From: JAUNBN01 sp036645935 | Lineage (GTDB): Bacteria > Bacillota > Clostridia > Oscillospirales > Ruminococcaceae | Direction: 5' to 3' | NCBI GenBank assembly: GCA_036645935.1 | Contig: JAVXNE010000001.1 | Location: 372,001-436,000, forward strand | DNA length: 64,000 nucleotides | In this document: positions 1 through 9,175 of the stretch, one piece after another | Layout: each line of letters opens with the position of its first letter | Numbering within the stretch: the stretch's first letter is position 1 | Notes under the pieces: model-generated | The model's input: the letters and a program-made list of their open reading frames with translations, nothing else | What the model was told of the DNA's origin: nothing | The model's database searches: none | Made by a program: the position numbers and the translations under genes

Positions 1-882
1 CAGATTTTCAAATGCCCAATCGTATATCAGCTTCGTGTCGGTGAACGCCGAGTTACCGTCCTTCCACACGCGGCTGTCGCCCTCCATCGACCCGCCCAAC
101 ACGACAAGCAGATAACTTTGCCCGTCCTGCTTCGCCGCCGACACAAGGCAGCGACCCGCCTCATCTGTGGTACCTGTCTTGATACCCTTGATGTAGGATT
201 GATAATAGTCGCTCCGCTTGTCCTGCATAAGCACTGTTGTCGTCAGTGTTACGGGTTCGTTTTTATTTGTCTCTGCCTTGTCGTAGCGCGACATCTGCGC
301 TATCTCCCAAAATCCCGGAATGTCCAACGCCCACTTTGTTATGATTGCAAGATCGTGAGCACTCGAATAGTGATTGTCGGCAAAGACGCCGTGCGGGTTG
401 TTGAAATGGGTGTTGACACACCCCAACGCAGCCGCTTTTTGGTTCATCTGTTCGATGAAAGCACCGCCACCGTAAAAATCTCTCACGGTTGACGCCGCCT
501 CATTGCCGCTTTGAAGCATCATGCAGCATATGAGGTCGTACATCGACAGCTCTTCCCCAACTTTTAGCCCCGCAGTTGAGACATTCAGTCCCTCGAATTC
601 CGCCCAAACTCCCTCGGGCACAGTCACCATCGTATTTTTGAGGTCGCCGCACATCTCCATCGCGAGCGCGGCGGTCATTATTTTTGTACATGATGCGGGA
701 TGAACCTGGGTGTCGGCGTTTTTCTCATATATGACCTCGCCTGTGTCGAGACTCATGAGATAAATCGCGTTCGCCCGCGTCTCAACATTAAACCCATATT
801 CTATTCCCTCGGCGTTAACGGAAGTTCCGAGAACCACTATGAGCGCCAGCGCCGCCGCAAAACCTGCCATTCTTTTGAACAT
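1..882 (-). CDS. D-alanyl-D-alanine carboxypeptidase (PBP5/DacF type), 3' end beyond window
   Basis: This secreted serine D,D-carboxypeptidase trims the terminal D-Ala from peptidoglycan stem peptides. An N-terminal hydrophobic signal peptide is followed by all three penicillin-binding motifs in order: SCTK (SxxK nucleophile), SGN (SxN) and KTGT (KTG). The reading frame is open to base 1, so the C-terminal part lies outside the window. An in-frame ATG at 900 is possible, but the ATG at 882 has a GAGGT ribosome site five bases upstream and gives a cleaner signal peptide (MFKRMAGF...), so I chose it. It lies downstream of recG on the same strand, about 340 bases away. The family assignment is firm; the exact paralogue (dacA, dacB or dacF) cannot be told. 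Confidence 0.93.
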   Translation of the reverse strand, partial: MFKRMAGFAAALALIVVLGTSVNAEGIEYGFNVETRANAIYLMSLDTGEVIYEKNADTQVHPASCTKIMTAALAMEMCGDLKNTMVTVPEGVWAEFEGLNVSTAGLKVGEELSMYDLICCMMLQSGNEAASTVRDFYGGGAFIEQMNQKAAALGCVNTHFNNPHGVFADNHYSSAHDLAIITKWALDIPGFWEIAQMSRYDKAETNKNEPVTLTTTVLMQDKRSDYYQSYIKGIKTGTTDEAGRCLVSAAKQDGQSYLLVVLGGSMEGDSRVWKDGNSAFTDTKLIYDWAFENL

Positions 883-1224
883 GTGATACCTCTGCTTCAT
901 TGGAGTTTTGTGCTTTCGCCGCGATTTATACCCGGCAGCACCGGATATTTTGCACGAATCTGTTCAATGTCTGCCCAACAACTGGCCCCAAAATCCGCCA
1001 TTCTCGCTCAGTGCATTTTTCGGCTCTTCGCGTGCGCGGTTTTTCATACCCATCACTGCTTATCAAAATACACGCGCTTTTCAAAAGATTCCCAAAAGCG
1101 TCTTGCAATACATGTCGGCAATCAATGCGAGCTGAGCGCAGAAAATCTGCGCTTCTGCGGGTTTTAGCTGTCCCTCTCGGGAGCACAAAACACAGTGCCC
1201 GTTCACAGCATTGTTCGGCAACGA
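883..1224. other. Intergenic region between recG and the carboxypeptidase gene
   Basis: No supported gene is present in these 340 bases. A perfect 8-bp hairpin with a three-base loop lies at 1135-1153 (AGCGCAGA paired with TCTGCGCT). It has no T-run on the minus strand, so it is at best a weak terminator for recG. Short open frames here have no recognisable products. Confidence 0.6.
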
Positions 1225-3270
1225 CTAATTCAGCGTCGCCTCCGTCTGCGCAAACATGCGCACCGTCTGCGCTTTGAGCTCTGCGTGCTCAGGGCGCGAC
1301 AATTCCGGATCAGATTTCAGAAGAGCCTTCGCCGCCTCCAGCGCACCGTGCAGCACGCGCTCGTCGCTCGCAAGATCGGCAATGGCAAGCGCAGGAAGTC
1401 CGTGCTGACGCCGTCCGAAAAAATCTCCCGGGCCGCGCGTATTCAAATCCTCGCGCGATATCTCAAAGCCGTCGTTCGTGTGTGTCATGACTGAAAGCCT
1501 CGCTTTCGACACCTCCGATTTTGCGTCGGACACGAGCACACACCAGCTCTCGCTCGCCCCGCGGCCAACCCGTCCCCTCAGCTGATGCAGTGCCGAAAGC
1601 CCGAACCTCTCGGCGTTTTCGATTATCATGAGCGTCGCGTTTGGTATGTCAAGCCCCACCTCAACAACCGTCGTGGACACAAGAACCTGTGTCTCCCCGC
1701 GAGCAAATGAGCTCATCACACGCTCCTTTTCCCCGGATTTCATCCTCCCGTGAATCAGTCCCAACGCAAGTCCTTTGAGATAGTTCTTTTCCAGTTCATC
1801 GCGATATTCCGTCGCGGAAACGGTATCGGAAAGCGTCTCGCTCTCCTCAACGAGCGGACAGACAATGTATGCCTGATGCCCATCGCCAACCGTCTTGCGA
1901 ACAAATCCGAGATATCTCTCACGCAACTTGTCCGAAACAAGCAGTGTTTTGACCGGGCTGCGTCCCGGGGGAATCTCGTCCAGAATCGATATATCGAGAT
2001 CTCCGTATATTATAAGCGCAAGTGTGCGAGGTATCGGGGTGGCGGACATGACGAGCAGATGTGGGCGCTCTCCTTTTTTTGAAAGCAGTGCCCGCTGCTC
2101 GACGCCGAAGCGGTGCTGCTCATCGGCAACCACAAACCCGAGATTGCTGAAGCGCACCGCGTCGCCGAGCACGGCGTGTGTCCCGACGACGAGATCGGTC
2201 GTGCCTTCGGCTATCGATTGGAGCAGCGCCGCGCGTTCCTTGCCCTTGACCGCACCTGTGAGCAGCCCCACGGTGATGTCAAACGGCGCCAGAAGCTCTT
2301 TAAAGGTCTTTGCATGCTGTGTGGCCAATATCTCTGTCGGAGCCATAACCGCGCTCTGATAGCCACTTGAGGCGGCACACAGCACGGCCGCCGCAGCACA
2401 CACAGTCTTTCCTGAACCGACGTCGCCCTGAAGCAGACGGTTCATCGGTGTTGGCCCGGACAGATCGGCGGAAATTTCATCGATACAGCGCTTTTGCGCC
2501 CTTGTAAGCTGATAAGGAAGAGACGATATAAATTTTCCGACACTCCCGTTTGCAATCTTGACTGAAGTCAGCTCCCTGCTGCGCCCCTTCATCATCGCAA
2601 GCCCCAACGACAGCGTCAGCAATTCCTCAAAGATGAGGCGATCTTTCGCGCGTTTGGCACTCGCGAGATTTTGCGGAAAATGTATGTCGTAAATCGCCTG
2701 TTCCAGTCCAATTAGGTCATATTTGCGCATCAAAGACAGGGGCATGGATTCGGAAATTTGTCCGCGGGAGAGTGTCAGTGCCGCGCGCACTGTGCCCGCG
2801 ATTATACGGGAGCTGAGCCCTGCTGTCAGCGAATATTGCGGCGTCAGCGCGTCGCTCTCACACGGCTTAACCACGAGCGGATTGATCATCTCGCGCGCAG
2901 TCAGCGTGCCTGAAAGCTTACCGTAAAAAACATATTCTGTGCCTATGTCAAGCGCTGCCGCAGCATATTCGTTGTTGAACCAAACGAGTGCGAAATCGCT
3001 CGTCCCATCGCTCGCAAGCACGCGGATGAGCGTCTTGCCCCCACGAAGCCGCACAGAGGGGTTCTTTAAGCACACCCTGGCACACACCGCAACCGGCTCT
3101 CCGAACGGCGCCGCCGCTATTTCCACGGTATCCCGCATGTTGATATAGCTGCGCGGGTAATATCGTATAAGAGCGCCGACAGTCGTCACGCCGAGCCTAC
3201 AAAACAGCTCGGCGCGCCGCTCTCCGACGCCCTTCAAATATCGTATATCGCGCTCGAGTATCTCGTTCAT
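1225..3270 (-). CDS. recG: ATP-dependent DNA helicase RecG
   Basis: RecG remodels stalled replication forks and Holliday junctions by ATP-driven branch migration. The protein has the N-terminal wedge/OB region starting at the conserved YLKGVGERRAE segment, Walker A GDVGSGKT, Walker B DEQHRFGVEQR, and the SATPIPRT and RGRVGRG helicase motifs. I chose the ATG at 3270 (681 aa, normal for RecG). A GTG at 3309 would add 13 unconserved residues and overlap fakA. The chosen start has GGGAG upstream. It lies directly downstream of fakA/yloV, the usual Firmicute order yloU-yloV-recG, and is probably co-transcribed from the promoter upstream of yloU. Confidence 0.97.
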   Translation of the reverse strand: MNEILERDIRYLKGVGERRAELFCRLGVTTVGALIRYYPRSYINMRDTVEIAAAPFGEPVAVCARVCLKNPSVRLRGGKTLIRVLASDGTSDFALVWFNNEYAAAALDIGTEYVFYGKLSGTLTAREMINPLVVKPCESDALTPQYSLTAGLSSRIIAGTVRAALTLSRGQISESMPLSLMRKYDLIGLEQAIYDIHFPQNLASAKRAKDRLIFEELLTLSLGLAMMKGRSRELTSVKIANGSVGKFISSLPYQLTRAQKRCIDEISADLSGPTPMNRLLQGDVGSGKTVCAAAAVLCAASSGYQSAVMAPTEILATQHAKTFKELLAPFDITVGLLTGAVKGKERAALLQSIAEGTTDLVVGTHAVLGDAVRFSNLGFVVADEQHRFGVEQRALLSKKGERPHLLVMSATPIPRTLALIIYGDLDISILDEIPPGRSPVKTLLVSDKLRERYLGFVRKTVGDGHQAYIVCPLVEESETLSDTVSATEYRDELEKNYLKGLALGLIHGRMKSGEKERVMSSFARGETQVLVSTTVVEVGLDIPNATLMIIENAERFGLSALHQLRGRVGRGASESWCVLVSDAKSEVSKARLSVMTHTNDGFEISREDLNTRGPGDFFGRRQHGLPALAIADLASDERVLHGALEAAKALLKSDPELSRPEHAELKAQTVRMFAQTEATLN

Positions 3271-3305
3271 ACACTCTCCCGAATGCGCAGCCCTATTGTT
3301 CGCAA

Positions 3306-4979
3306 TCACTCCACCGAAATGTAGTAATAGTAAACCGGCTGTCCGCCGTAGACGAGCGTCACCTCAATATCGGATGAAATCGTCTCGCGAACCTGGTCGG
3401 CTGCGGCATTCGCATCTGTCTCCGTCACATCCGAGCCGTAGATGAGTGTAACAAAATCAGTCGTCTTTTTGACGAGCTTTTTCGTGAGCTTCACCACAGC
3501 TTTTGTGATGTCTTTTTCAGTTATAATCAGCTTTCCGCCCGACATGCCGAGAACCTCGCCCTCGTGCAGCTCGCGGCCGTCAAAATCGGAATCGCGGGCG
3601 GCAAAAGTCACAAGCCCCGTCGATACATTCTCCGAAGCGGAATTCATCGCTATTATATTCTCGGACAGTGTCGCTTCGGGATTGAACGCGAGCATTGCCG
3701 AGATACCCTGAGGAATCGTGCGTGCTGTGAGCACAACCGCTTTGCGGTCGGCAAGCGTACACGCCTGCTCGCTCGCCATGATTATGTTTTTGTTGTTGGC
3801 GAGCACTATTATGTTTTTTGCCGGAATCGACTGTATTGCCGAAAGCACGTCGTCCGTCGAGGGATTCATCGTCTGTCCGCCGCTCACCACCCTGTCAACT
3901 CCGAGATCTTTGAAAAGTGTCTCCAGCCCGTCTCCGGAGCTCACTGCAACAAACCCATACTCACAGGACGGGTCGGCAAGCGCGTATGGGAACTGGGGAT
4001 TGAGCGTCGGAGGCGCGCTGTCCAGCCGCGCTTTCTTGCCCTCCGACTGACGCGCCAGATACTGTTCGAGCATGTTTTCAATCTTGAGTTTGGACAGATA
4101 TCCGTGCTTGAGCGCCGCGCTGAGCATCTGCCCCGGATCTGCTGTGTGCACGTGGCATTTGATCAGCTCATCGTCATCGACAACGACAACGCTCTCACCA
4201 TACTTTTCGAGATAGGCGCGCAGCTTTTCGGCATCCGCTTTTTTGTCCGCACATTTCATTACAAGAAATTCGGTGCAGTAGCAGTTGGTGGTCTCGGGGT
4301 CTACCTGTTCGGAAAAAACGCCCTTTCCGAATTCCGCCATCGTGCCCGTTTCGGCATTCGGCTGAACTATTTCGCCATCGCGCAGCGTTTTCAGCATACC
4401 CTCAAAAATATATACCAAACCCTGCCCGCCTGAATCGACGACGCCTGCTTTTTTGAGCACTGGCAGCATCTCGGGCGTCTGTTGAAGCGTCTGCTCTGCA
4501 ATCTCGACGATATACGTCCAAAGCTCAACGGGATCCCTGTCGGCATACACCTCGGCAGCTTTTTCGGCTGCCACGCGGCCAACCGTGAGCATCGTACCCT
4601 CGGTCGGCTTCATAACGGCCTTGTATGCGGAATCGACACCCTTGTGCAGAGAATTGTAAATATCCTTGCTGTCTGCTTCGGTCTTTCCGATCAACATCTT
4701 TGCAAATCCGCGAAAAAGCAGCGACAAAATCACGCCTGAATTTCCACGTGCGCCGCGCAGCAGCGCCGAGGCCGCAACGGCGCTCGATTGCTCCACTGTG
4801 CAGTCGTCAGGCAGATTGATCAACTCGGGCAGCGCCGAGTTGATCGTCATAGACATATTTGTGCCCGTATCACCGTCGGGCACCGGAAAGACGTTTAGTT
4901 CGTCCACCCGGTCCTTGAGGTTTGTGATATTATTTGCTCCGGAAATTATGCTGTCGCGCAGCTGTGCCCCGCTTATCAT
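3306..4979 (-). CDS. fakA: FakA/YloV-type fatty acid kinase subunit (DhaL plus EDD/DegV-like domains)
   Basis: The protein is a dihydroxyacetone-kinase-like ATP-binding subunit that phosphorylates fatty acids held by DegV/FakB proteins in Firmicutes. The N-terminal DhaL domain carries the nucleotide/metal motif VPDGDTGTN near residue 37 and a GARGNSG segment near residue 80. The C-terminal half (about 330-557) is the EDD-type domain with GGQTMNPSTDD. The 557-residue length fits YloV. It starts 27 bases after yloU ends and is followed by recG. No fakB-type gene is in the window. The kinase role is family knowledge; the partner and substrate are not visible here. Confidence 0.9.
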   Translation of the reverse strand: MISGAQLRDSIISGANNITNLKDRVDELNVFPVPDGDTGTNMSMTINSALPELINLPDDCTVEQSSAVAASALLRGARGNSGVILSLLFRGFAKMLIGKTEADSKDIYNSLHKGVDSAYKAVMKPTEGTMLTVGRVAAEKAAEVYADRDPVELWTYIVEIAEQTLQQTPEMLPVLKKAGVVDSGGQGLVYIFEGMLKTLRDGEIVQPNAETGTMAEFGKGVFSEQVDPETTNCYCTEFLVMKCADKKADAEKLRAYLEKYGESVVVVDDDELIKCHVHTADPGQMLSAALKHGYLSKLKIENMLEQYLARQSEGKKARLDSAPPTLNPQFPYALADPSCEYGFVAVSSGDGLETLFKDLGVDRVVSGGQTMNPSTDDVLSAIQSIPAKNIIVLANNKNIIMASEQACTLADRKAVVLTARTIPQGISAMLAFNPEATLSENIIAMNSASENVSTGLVTFAARDSDFDGRELHEGEVLGMSGGKLIITEKDITKAVVKLTKKLVKKTTDFVTLIYGSDVTETDANAAADQVRETISSDIEVTLVYGGQPVYYYYISVE

Positions 4980-5006
4980 CTTATACGTATCCTCCGCGTG
5001 CTAAAA

Positions 5007-5360
5007 TCAGTCCGCGACCATTTCGTCGACATAGACGTCAACCGAGCGAACGATAAGCCCAGACGACTGCTCAACGGCATATTTGACCTTGTTTGCAATG
5101 CTCTCGACGATCGCCGCGATGTTCACACCATAAACTATCTTTATGTGCAGTTCAATTACAAGTTTGCCTTCCTTTTCGCTGACACGAACGCCCTTTTCAG
5201 GAAAATTCTGGCCGAACATCAGCGTTCGCAGACCCTCCACGGCACCGCTCGTCGCCATACCTTTAACTCCATAGCACGAGCTCGCCGCCATTCCGACGAG
5301 ATTAGCAAAATAATCGGGGGAGAGCGTCACGTTTCCAAGCTCGGTTGCGATTTTCACCAT
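5007..5360 (-). CDS. yloU: Asp23/Gls24 family protein YloU
   Basis: This small (117 aa) cytoplasmic Asp23/Gls24 family protein belongs to a group linked with envelope-stress responses in Firmicutes. The typical family opening (YFANLVGMAASSCYGVKGMA) and the C-terminal amphipathic strand are visible. It is the first gene of the yloU-fakA-recG transcription unit. A good sigma-A promoter (5430-5458) and a GGAG ribosome site lie just upstream. The order is conserved in many Firmicutes, which supports the call. The biochemical role is not known in detail. Confidence 0.9.
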   Translation of the reverse strand: MVKIATELGNVTLSPDYFANLVGMAASSCYGVKGMATSGAVEGLRTLMFGQNFPEKGVRVSEKEGKLVIELHIKIVYGVNIAAIVESIANKVKYAVEQSSGLIVRSVDVYVDEMVAD

Positions 5361-5429
5361 GATTCTGCGCGCTCCTTTCGTGGTTTATGAGAATTACACA
5401 ATTATTACCTTATGTTTTCGTCAAACCAC

Positions 5430-5458
5430 ATAATACATTAAAATCAGCCGCAGGTCAA
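5430..5458 (-). promoter_or_regulatory. Sigma-A promoter of yloU-fakA-recG
   Basis: Reading on the minus strand, TTGACC (5453-5458) is followed after exactly 17 bases by TATTAT (5430-5435), about 70 bases before the yloU start. This is near consensus. It lies in the AT-rich gap between the MATE gene and yloU, so the housekeeping operon does not depend on MATE transcription. Confidence 0.75.
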
Positions 5459-5462
5459 GAAA

Positions 5463-6872
5463 CTACAACTCAATTCCCGACCATTTCCCGCTCTTAAATC
5501 GCGCCGAAGTCATGAGCAGCCTTATAGTCTGGTCGACGAGCAGCGCCGTCCACGCGCCAAGAACTCCCAGTCCGAGGGTATAACACGCGATGTATGCGAG
5601 AACCGGACGCAGCACCGAGATGTTGATGAAAGAGACCAGCGCTGTGAACTTCGCGTCACCGCTTCCGCGCAGGCATCCCGAATAGATAACCTGTGCGATT
5701 TGGATGAGCACGATCAGACACATGAGCTTCATAATTATCTCGCCGTCGTGCAGCACCTGTGGTGTTTTGGAGAACAGCGCAAAGATGAATCGTCCGAAAA
5801 ACACGTATATGACACTCAGCGAAATCGAACAGATAAGCCCACACCGCTGACAGAAAGAGCAGTATATCCGCGAGAGATCCGGCCTTCGCTCGCCGAGCGA
5901 GCGGCCAACCAGTGCAACCGACGACGCCGACAGCCCGTCGCCAAAGGCAAACGAAATCGTCAGCACGTTCATCGCAATTTGATGTGTTGTGAAAGAGGTT
6001 GTGCCAAGTCCTGCGATGATCATCGCGTAGACAAAGAATCCGACGCGCAAAAACAGCTGTTCGACAAATGTGCTCGAATATAGAGACAGCATCGAGCGCG
6101 CCGAACGCGATTCATATACGCCGCCCGTGTGCAGCCGAAGATAGACAAATCCGTCGGGGTGCAGTACCGAAGCCACCGCCATGACGAGTGCGACCACAGT
6201 GCCAATCACGGTCGCTATCGCAGCTCCTCTAACTCCGAGGCGCGGGAATCCGAAATTACCGCCTATGAGCAGATAGTTGAACACTATGTTTATGAGGTTG
6301 CTGGTGACGCTCGTGTACATGGAAATTTTAGTGTTGCCCGCACCGCGCTGAGCCGCATTGATCGTCATGGTGAAGACGTTGAACACCATTCCCAGCACAA
6401 TAATCTGAAAGTATTCCACTGCGAATGTCTGGGTATCGCTCTCAGCACCGGCAATCCGTATTATGTCCTGTGAAAAAATTAGGAAAACAACAGTGATGAC
6501 GACGCACAACACCGCCGTCACAATGAGCGCAAGCTTGACGACACGCACTGCACTCGCTCGGTCGTTCTCACCCTTGCGCCGTGCGACAAGCGCCGCAACC
6601 GCCGGGGTAAGCGCAAAGAATGCAGCGAGCGAGAGCATCTTAGGTTGTGACGTAAGCCCAACAGCCGCTATCGCGGCGTCCCCGAGCGACGACACCATCA
6701 TCGTGTCGACAAATCCCACGACAGCTATCAAAAACGCCTCGACGACCGATGGCCACGCAATCGAGAGAGTGTTGCGCAACAGTGTGCGGTCATCGGAAAC
6801 AGGACCCAATGCAGGGTGTTTTTTAAAAATGGATTTGGAATTAAAAAATATGTCCAACAGATTTTTTTTCAT
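5463..6872 (-). CDS. MATE family multidrug/toxin exporter
   Basis: This is an integral-membrane antiporter of the MATE/DinF-NorM family, which exports cationic drugs or metabolites using an ion gradient. It has about twelve hydrophobic segments, the family opening (IAWPSVVEAFLIAVVGFVDT) near residue 35, and internal two-fold similarity of the halves. The open frame extends to 7031, but the first 53 residues of that version are not MATE-like. The ATG at 6872 (MKKNLLDIFFN) gives 469 aa, the usual length. The ribosome site is weak. It lies between rny (upstream) and yloU, with a 10-bp hairpin before it. The substrate is unknown. Confidence 0.9.
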   Translation of the reverse strand: MKKNLLDIFFNSKSIFKKHPALGPVSDDRTLLRNTLSIAWPSVVEAFLIAVVGFVDTMMVSSLGDAAIAAVGLTSQPKMLSLAAFFALTPAVAALVARRKGENDRASAVRVVKLALIVTAVLCVVITVVFLIFSQDIIRIAGAESDTQTFAVEYFQIIVLGMVFNVFTMTINAAQRGAGNTKISMYTSVTSNLINIVFNYLLIGGNFGFPRLGVRGAAIATVIGTVVALVMAVASVLHPDGFVYLRLHTGGVYESRSARSMLSLYSSTFVEQLFLRVGFFVYAMIIAGLGTTSFTTHQIAMNVLTISFAFGDGLSASSVALVGRSLGERRPDLSRIYCSFCQRCGLICSISLSVIYVFFGRFIFALFSKTPQVLHDGEIIMKLMCLIVLIQIAQVIYSGCLRGSGDAKFTALVSFINISVLRPVLAYIACYTLGLGVLGAWTALLVDQTIRLLMTSARFKSGKWSGIEL

Positions 6873-7071
6873 TGGTTGCCAATCGCTATGCTTTCTAAAT
6901 ACTGTAAACCGCGGGAAACTCTCGCCGTGTGCCGCAGTGTGAACGGTCACCGATCTTCCATATCTGTCGCGAAATTGTGATTTGCCGAAACAGTGAAAAT
7001 TGAGATAGCCAATTACAAAATGCGTCCGCACTTCTGAAACAGGATTTATTATTCTTTGTTTTACAAGCTGA

Positions 7072-7094
7072 AACGGCGGGAAAATCCCGCCGTT
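7072..7094 (-). terminator. 10-bp perfect hairpin downstream of rny
   Basis: AACGGCGGGA pairs perfectly with TCCCGCCGTT around a three-base loop, 25 bases past the rny stop codon. No clear U-tract follows on the minus strand, so it may act as a 3'-end stabilising or weak terminator hairpin before the MATE gene. Confidence 0.55.
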
Positions 7095-7119
7095 CCCATT
7101 GTGCTTCGAGCTGTCGCTG

Positions 7120-8670
7120 TTATTTTGCGTAATCGATAGCTCTGCTCTCTCTTATCACGTTCACCTTTATCTGTCCGGGATAGTTGAGCTCGTTTTCAAT
7201 TCGGTTAACAATGTCGTGCGCGACTATCGTGAGCTTGTCGTCATCGATCATTTCGGGCTTGACAAGTATTCTGATTTCGCGTCCTGCCTGAATTGCAAAG
7301 CTGTGCTCCACACCCTCGTAGCTGTCCGCAATTTCCTCAAGCTTCTCAAGACGTTTGATGTAGTTCTCAAGATTCTCGCTGCGCGCACCGGGGCGTGCTG
7401 CTGAAATCGCATCCGCTGCAATTATGATGAACGCGAGCGGTGTTATCGCCTCGACATCGCCGTGGTGCGCCTCTATCGAGTGAATTATCTCGGGACTTTC
7501 CTTATAGCGCTTTGCAACATCGACTCCGAGCTGGATGTGTGTTCCTTCCATCTCGTGGTCGAGCGCCTTGCCGATATCGTGCAGCAATCCCGCACGGCGT
7601 GCGAGGGTGGGATCGACACCAAGCTCGGAGGCAAGCATGCCTGAAAGCAACGCCACCTCAACCGCATGCACGAGAACATTCTGACCGTAACTTGTCCGGT
7701 AGTGCAGCCGACCGAGCAGTTTGACGAGTTCGGGGTGTATTCCGGTCACTCCGACCTCGAGCACGACGCGCTCGCCCTCTTTTTTAATAATCTGGTCAAC
7801 CTCTCGACGCGCCTTTTCAACCATTTCCTCAATGCGCGCAGGGTGAATTCTCCCGTCGTAAATAAGCTTTTCAAGTGCGATTCTCGCGACTTCGCGACGT
7901 ATCGGGTCGAAGCTTGAAACCGTTATCGCCTCGGGCGTGTCATCGATAATCAGGTCGACTCCGGTGACCGTCTCGAGCGTGCGGATATTGCGCCCCTCGC
8001 GGCCGATTATGCGGCCCTTCATCTCGTCGTTGGGCAGCGCCACAACCGAAACAGTGGCCTCGCTCGTATAGTCGCTCGCACAGCGCGCAATTGCCATCGA
8101 GAGCAGATTGCGAGCCATGTCGTCTGCATCCTCACGCAGCTGAGTTGCATAAAAATTTATCCGAACCGCCTTTTCATGCGTGAGCTCGGAATCCAGTTCG
8201 GTGAGCAGCAGCGTCTTTGCCTGATCGGCGGAAAAACCCGATATTCGCTCGAGCATATCAAGCTGGCTGCGTTTGACCTGTTCTGCCTCGTCCAGTTTTT
8301 GAGTGAGATCTGTCGACTTTTTAAGAAGCTTGGCCTCCTCGGCCTCAAAGTTTTCTATCTTTTTGTCGAGATTTTCTTCCTTTTGTATCGCCCTGCGTTC
8401 TTGGCGCTGCACTTCTCCCCGGCGGTCGCGCAGTTCGCGCTCCGATTCGTTGCGCATTCTGAATATTTCGTCCTTAGCCTCAATTACAACTTCCTTGCGC
8501 TTTTGTTCAGCGGATTTTATAGCGTCGTTTACTATTCTTTTGGCCTCGTCTTCCGCAGAGCCGATACGAGCCTCCGCGACTTTACGACGATAGGCAACTC
8601 CTCCATAAAAACACGCGACCCCAACAACGGCCGCTATAACCGCTGAAACAACGTAAAATAACCAATCCAT
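7120..8670 (-). CDS. rny: Ribonuclease Y
   Basis: RNase Y is the membrane-anchored endoribonuclease that starts mRNA decay in most Firmicutes. The 516-residue protein shows an N-terminal transmembrane helix (residues 4-25), a long charged coiled coil (about 30-200), a KH domain with GRIIGREGRNIR (about 215) and an HD domain with the metal-binding LLHDIGKALDHE motif (about 345). A GGAGG ribosome site lies just upstream and a TTGACA/TACAAT promoter lies 85-115 bases upstream. It is divergent from the thrS T-box transcript. The length and all domains are complete. Confidence 0.97.
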   Translation of the reverse strand: MDWLFYVVSAVIAAVVGVACFYGGVAYRRKVAEARIGSAEDEAKRIVNDAIKSAEQKRKEVVIEAKDEIFRMRNESERELRDRRGEVQRQERRAIQKEENLDKKIENFEAEEAKLLKKSTDLTQKLDEAEQVKRSQLDMLERISGFSADQAKTLLLTELDSELTHEKAVRINFYATQLREDADDMARNLLSMAIARCASDYTSEATVSVVALPNDEMKGRIIGREGRNIRTLETVTGVDLIIDDTPEAITVSSFDPIRREVARIALEKLIYDGRIHPARIEEMVEKARREVDQIIKKEGERVVLEVGVTGIHPELVKLLGRLHYRTSYGQNVLVHAVEVALLSGMLASELGVDPTLARRAGLLHDIGKALDHEMEGTHIQLGVDVAKRYKESPEIIHSIEAHHGDVEAITPLAFIIIAADAISAARPGARSENLENYIKRLEKLEEIADSYEGVEHSFAIQAGREIRILVKPEMIDDDKLTIVAHDIVNRIENELNYPGQIKVNVIRESRAIDYAK

Positions 8671-8755
8671 TGTTTCATGGCCTCCGATATTAAATTTTGA
8701 ATATACTTAACACCAACGGGACAAATCGCAGTCGGCGTACAAATATCCACATGTT

Positions 8756-8785
8756 ATTGTACTGGTAAAGCGGCGTCGCTGTCAA
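8756..8785 (-). promoter_or_regulatory. Sigma-A promoter of rny
   Basis: On the minus strand, TTGACA (8780-8785), an 18-base spacer and TACAAT (8756-8761) form a near-consensus promoter about 90 bases before the rny start. It faces away from the thrS promoter in the same intergenic region. Confidence 0.75.
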
Positions 8786-8848
8786 TACGGTTTGTATAAT
8801 TATTATTACTTTCCCTATCTGAGAGTATTCTAAAAAGCCGAATATCGC

Positions 8849-8877
8849 TTGACAAAATCGAGGTGACGTGATATAAG
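8849..8877 (+). promoter_or_regulatory. Sigma-A promoter of the thrS T-box transcript
   Basis: TTGACA (8849-8854), a 17-base spacer and TATAAG (8872-8877) form a strong promoter. The transcript would start near 8884, giving a leader of roughly 290 nt before thrS, the right size for a T-box. Confidence 0.85.
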
Positions 8878-8884
8878 TGAGCAT

Positions 8885-9137
8885 ATTCACAAATCTGCGA
8901 GGACGGACACGTCGCGACACGCAGGGCTTTAAATCAGAGAGCGCCGCCTTTTGGCTGAAAGGGCGCGAAAGCCTTTGCCGCGATACCGCCGCCTGAGTGC
9001 GCCGTTCAAATGCGGCGCCGCGCACGGCGCGTTACAGCCGTAATACGAGAGGCGCATCGCTGCGCAATTCGGGTGGAACCGCGGAGAATCAGCTTCGCCC
9101 CGTTTTTTTGAGGGGTGGGCTTTATTTTTTTGCCTCG
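8885..9137 (+). promoter_or_regulatory. T-box leader controlling thrS
   Basis: The T-box core GGGTGGAACCGCGG is at 9071-9084. In this riboswitch family the TGGA of the antiterminator bulge pairs with the 3' end of uncharged tRNA. The competing terminator is a GC hairpin (CGCCCC at 9096-9101 with GGGGTG at 9112-9117) followed by a T-rich run at 9121-9131. GC-rich sequence at 8930-9050 fits stem I and the other leader stems. A threonine ACC codon at 8985-8987 is a possible specifier, but I did not model the specifier loop. Uncharged tRNA-Thr would be expected to allow read-through into thrS. Confidence 0.9.
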
Positions 9138-9175
9138 ACAAAAGTTAGTAAAATCAAAAGGAGGATATTAAAGAG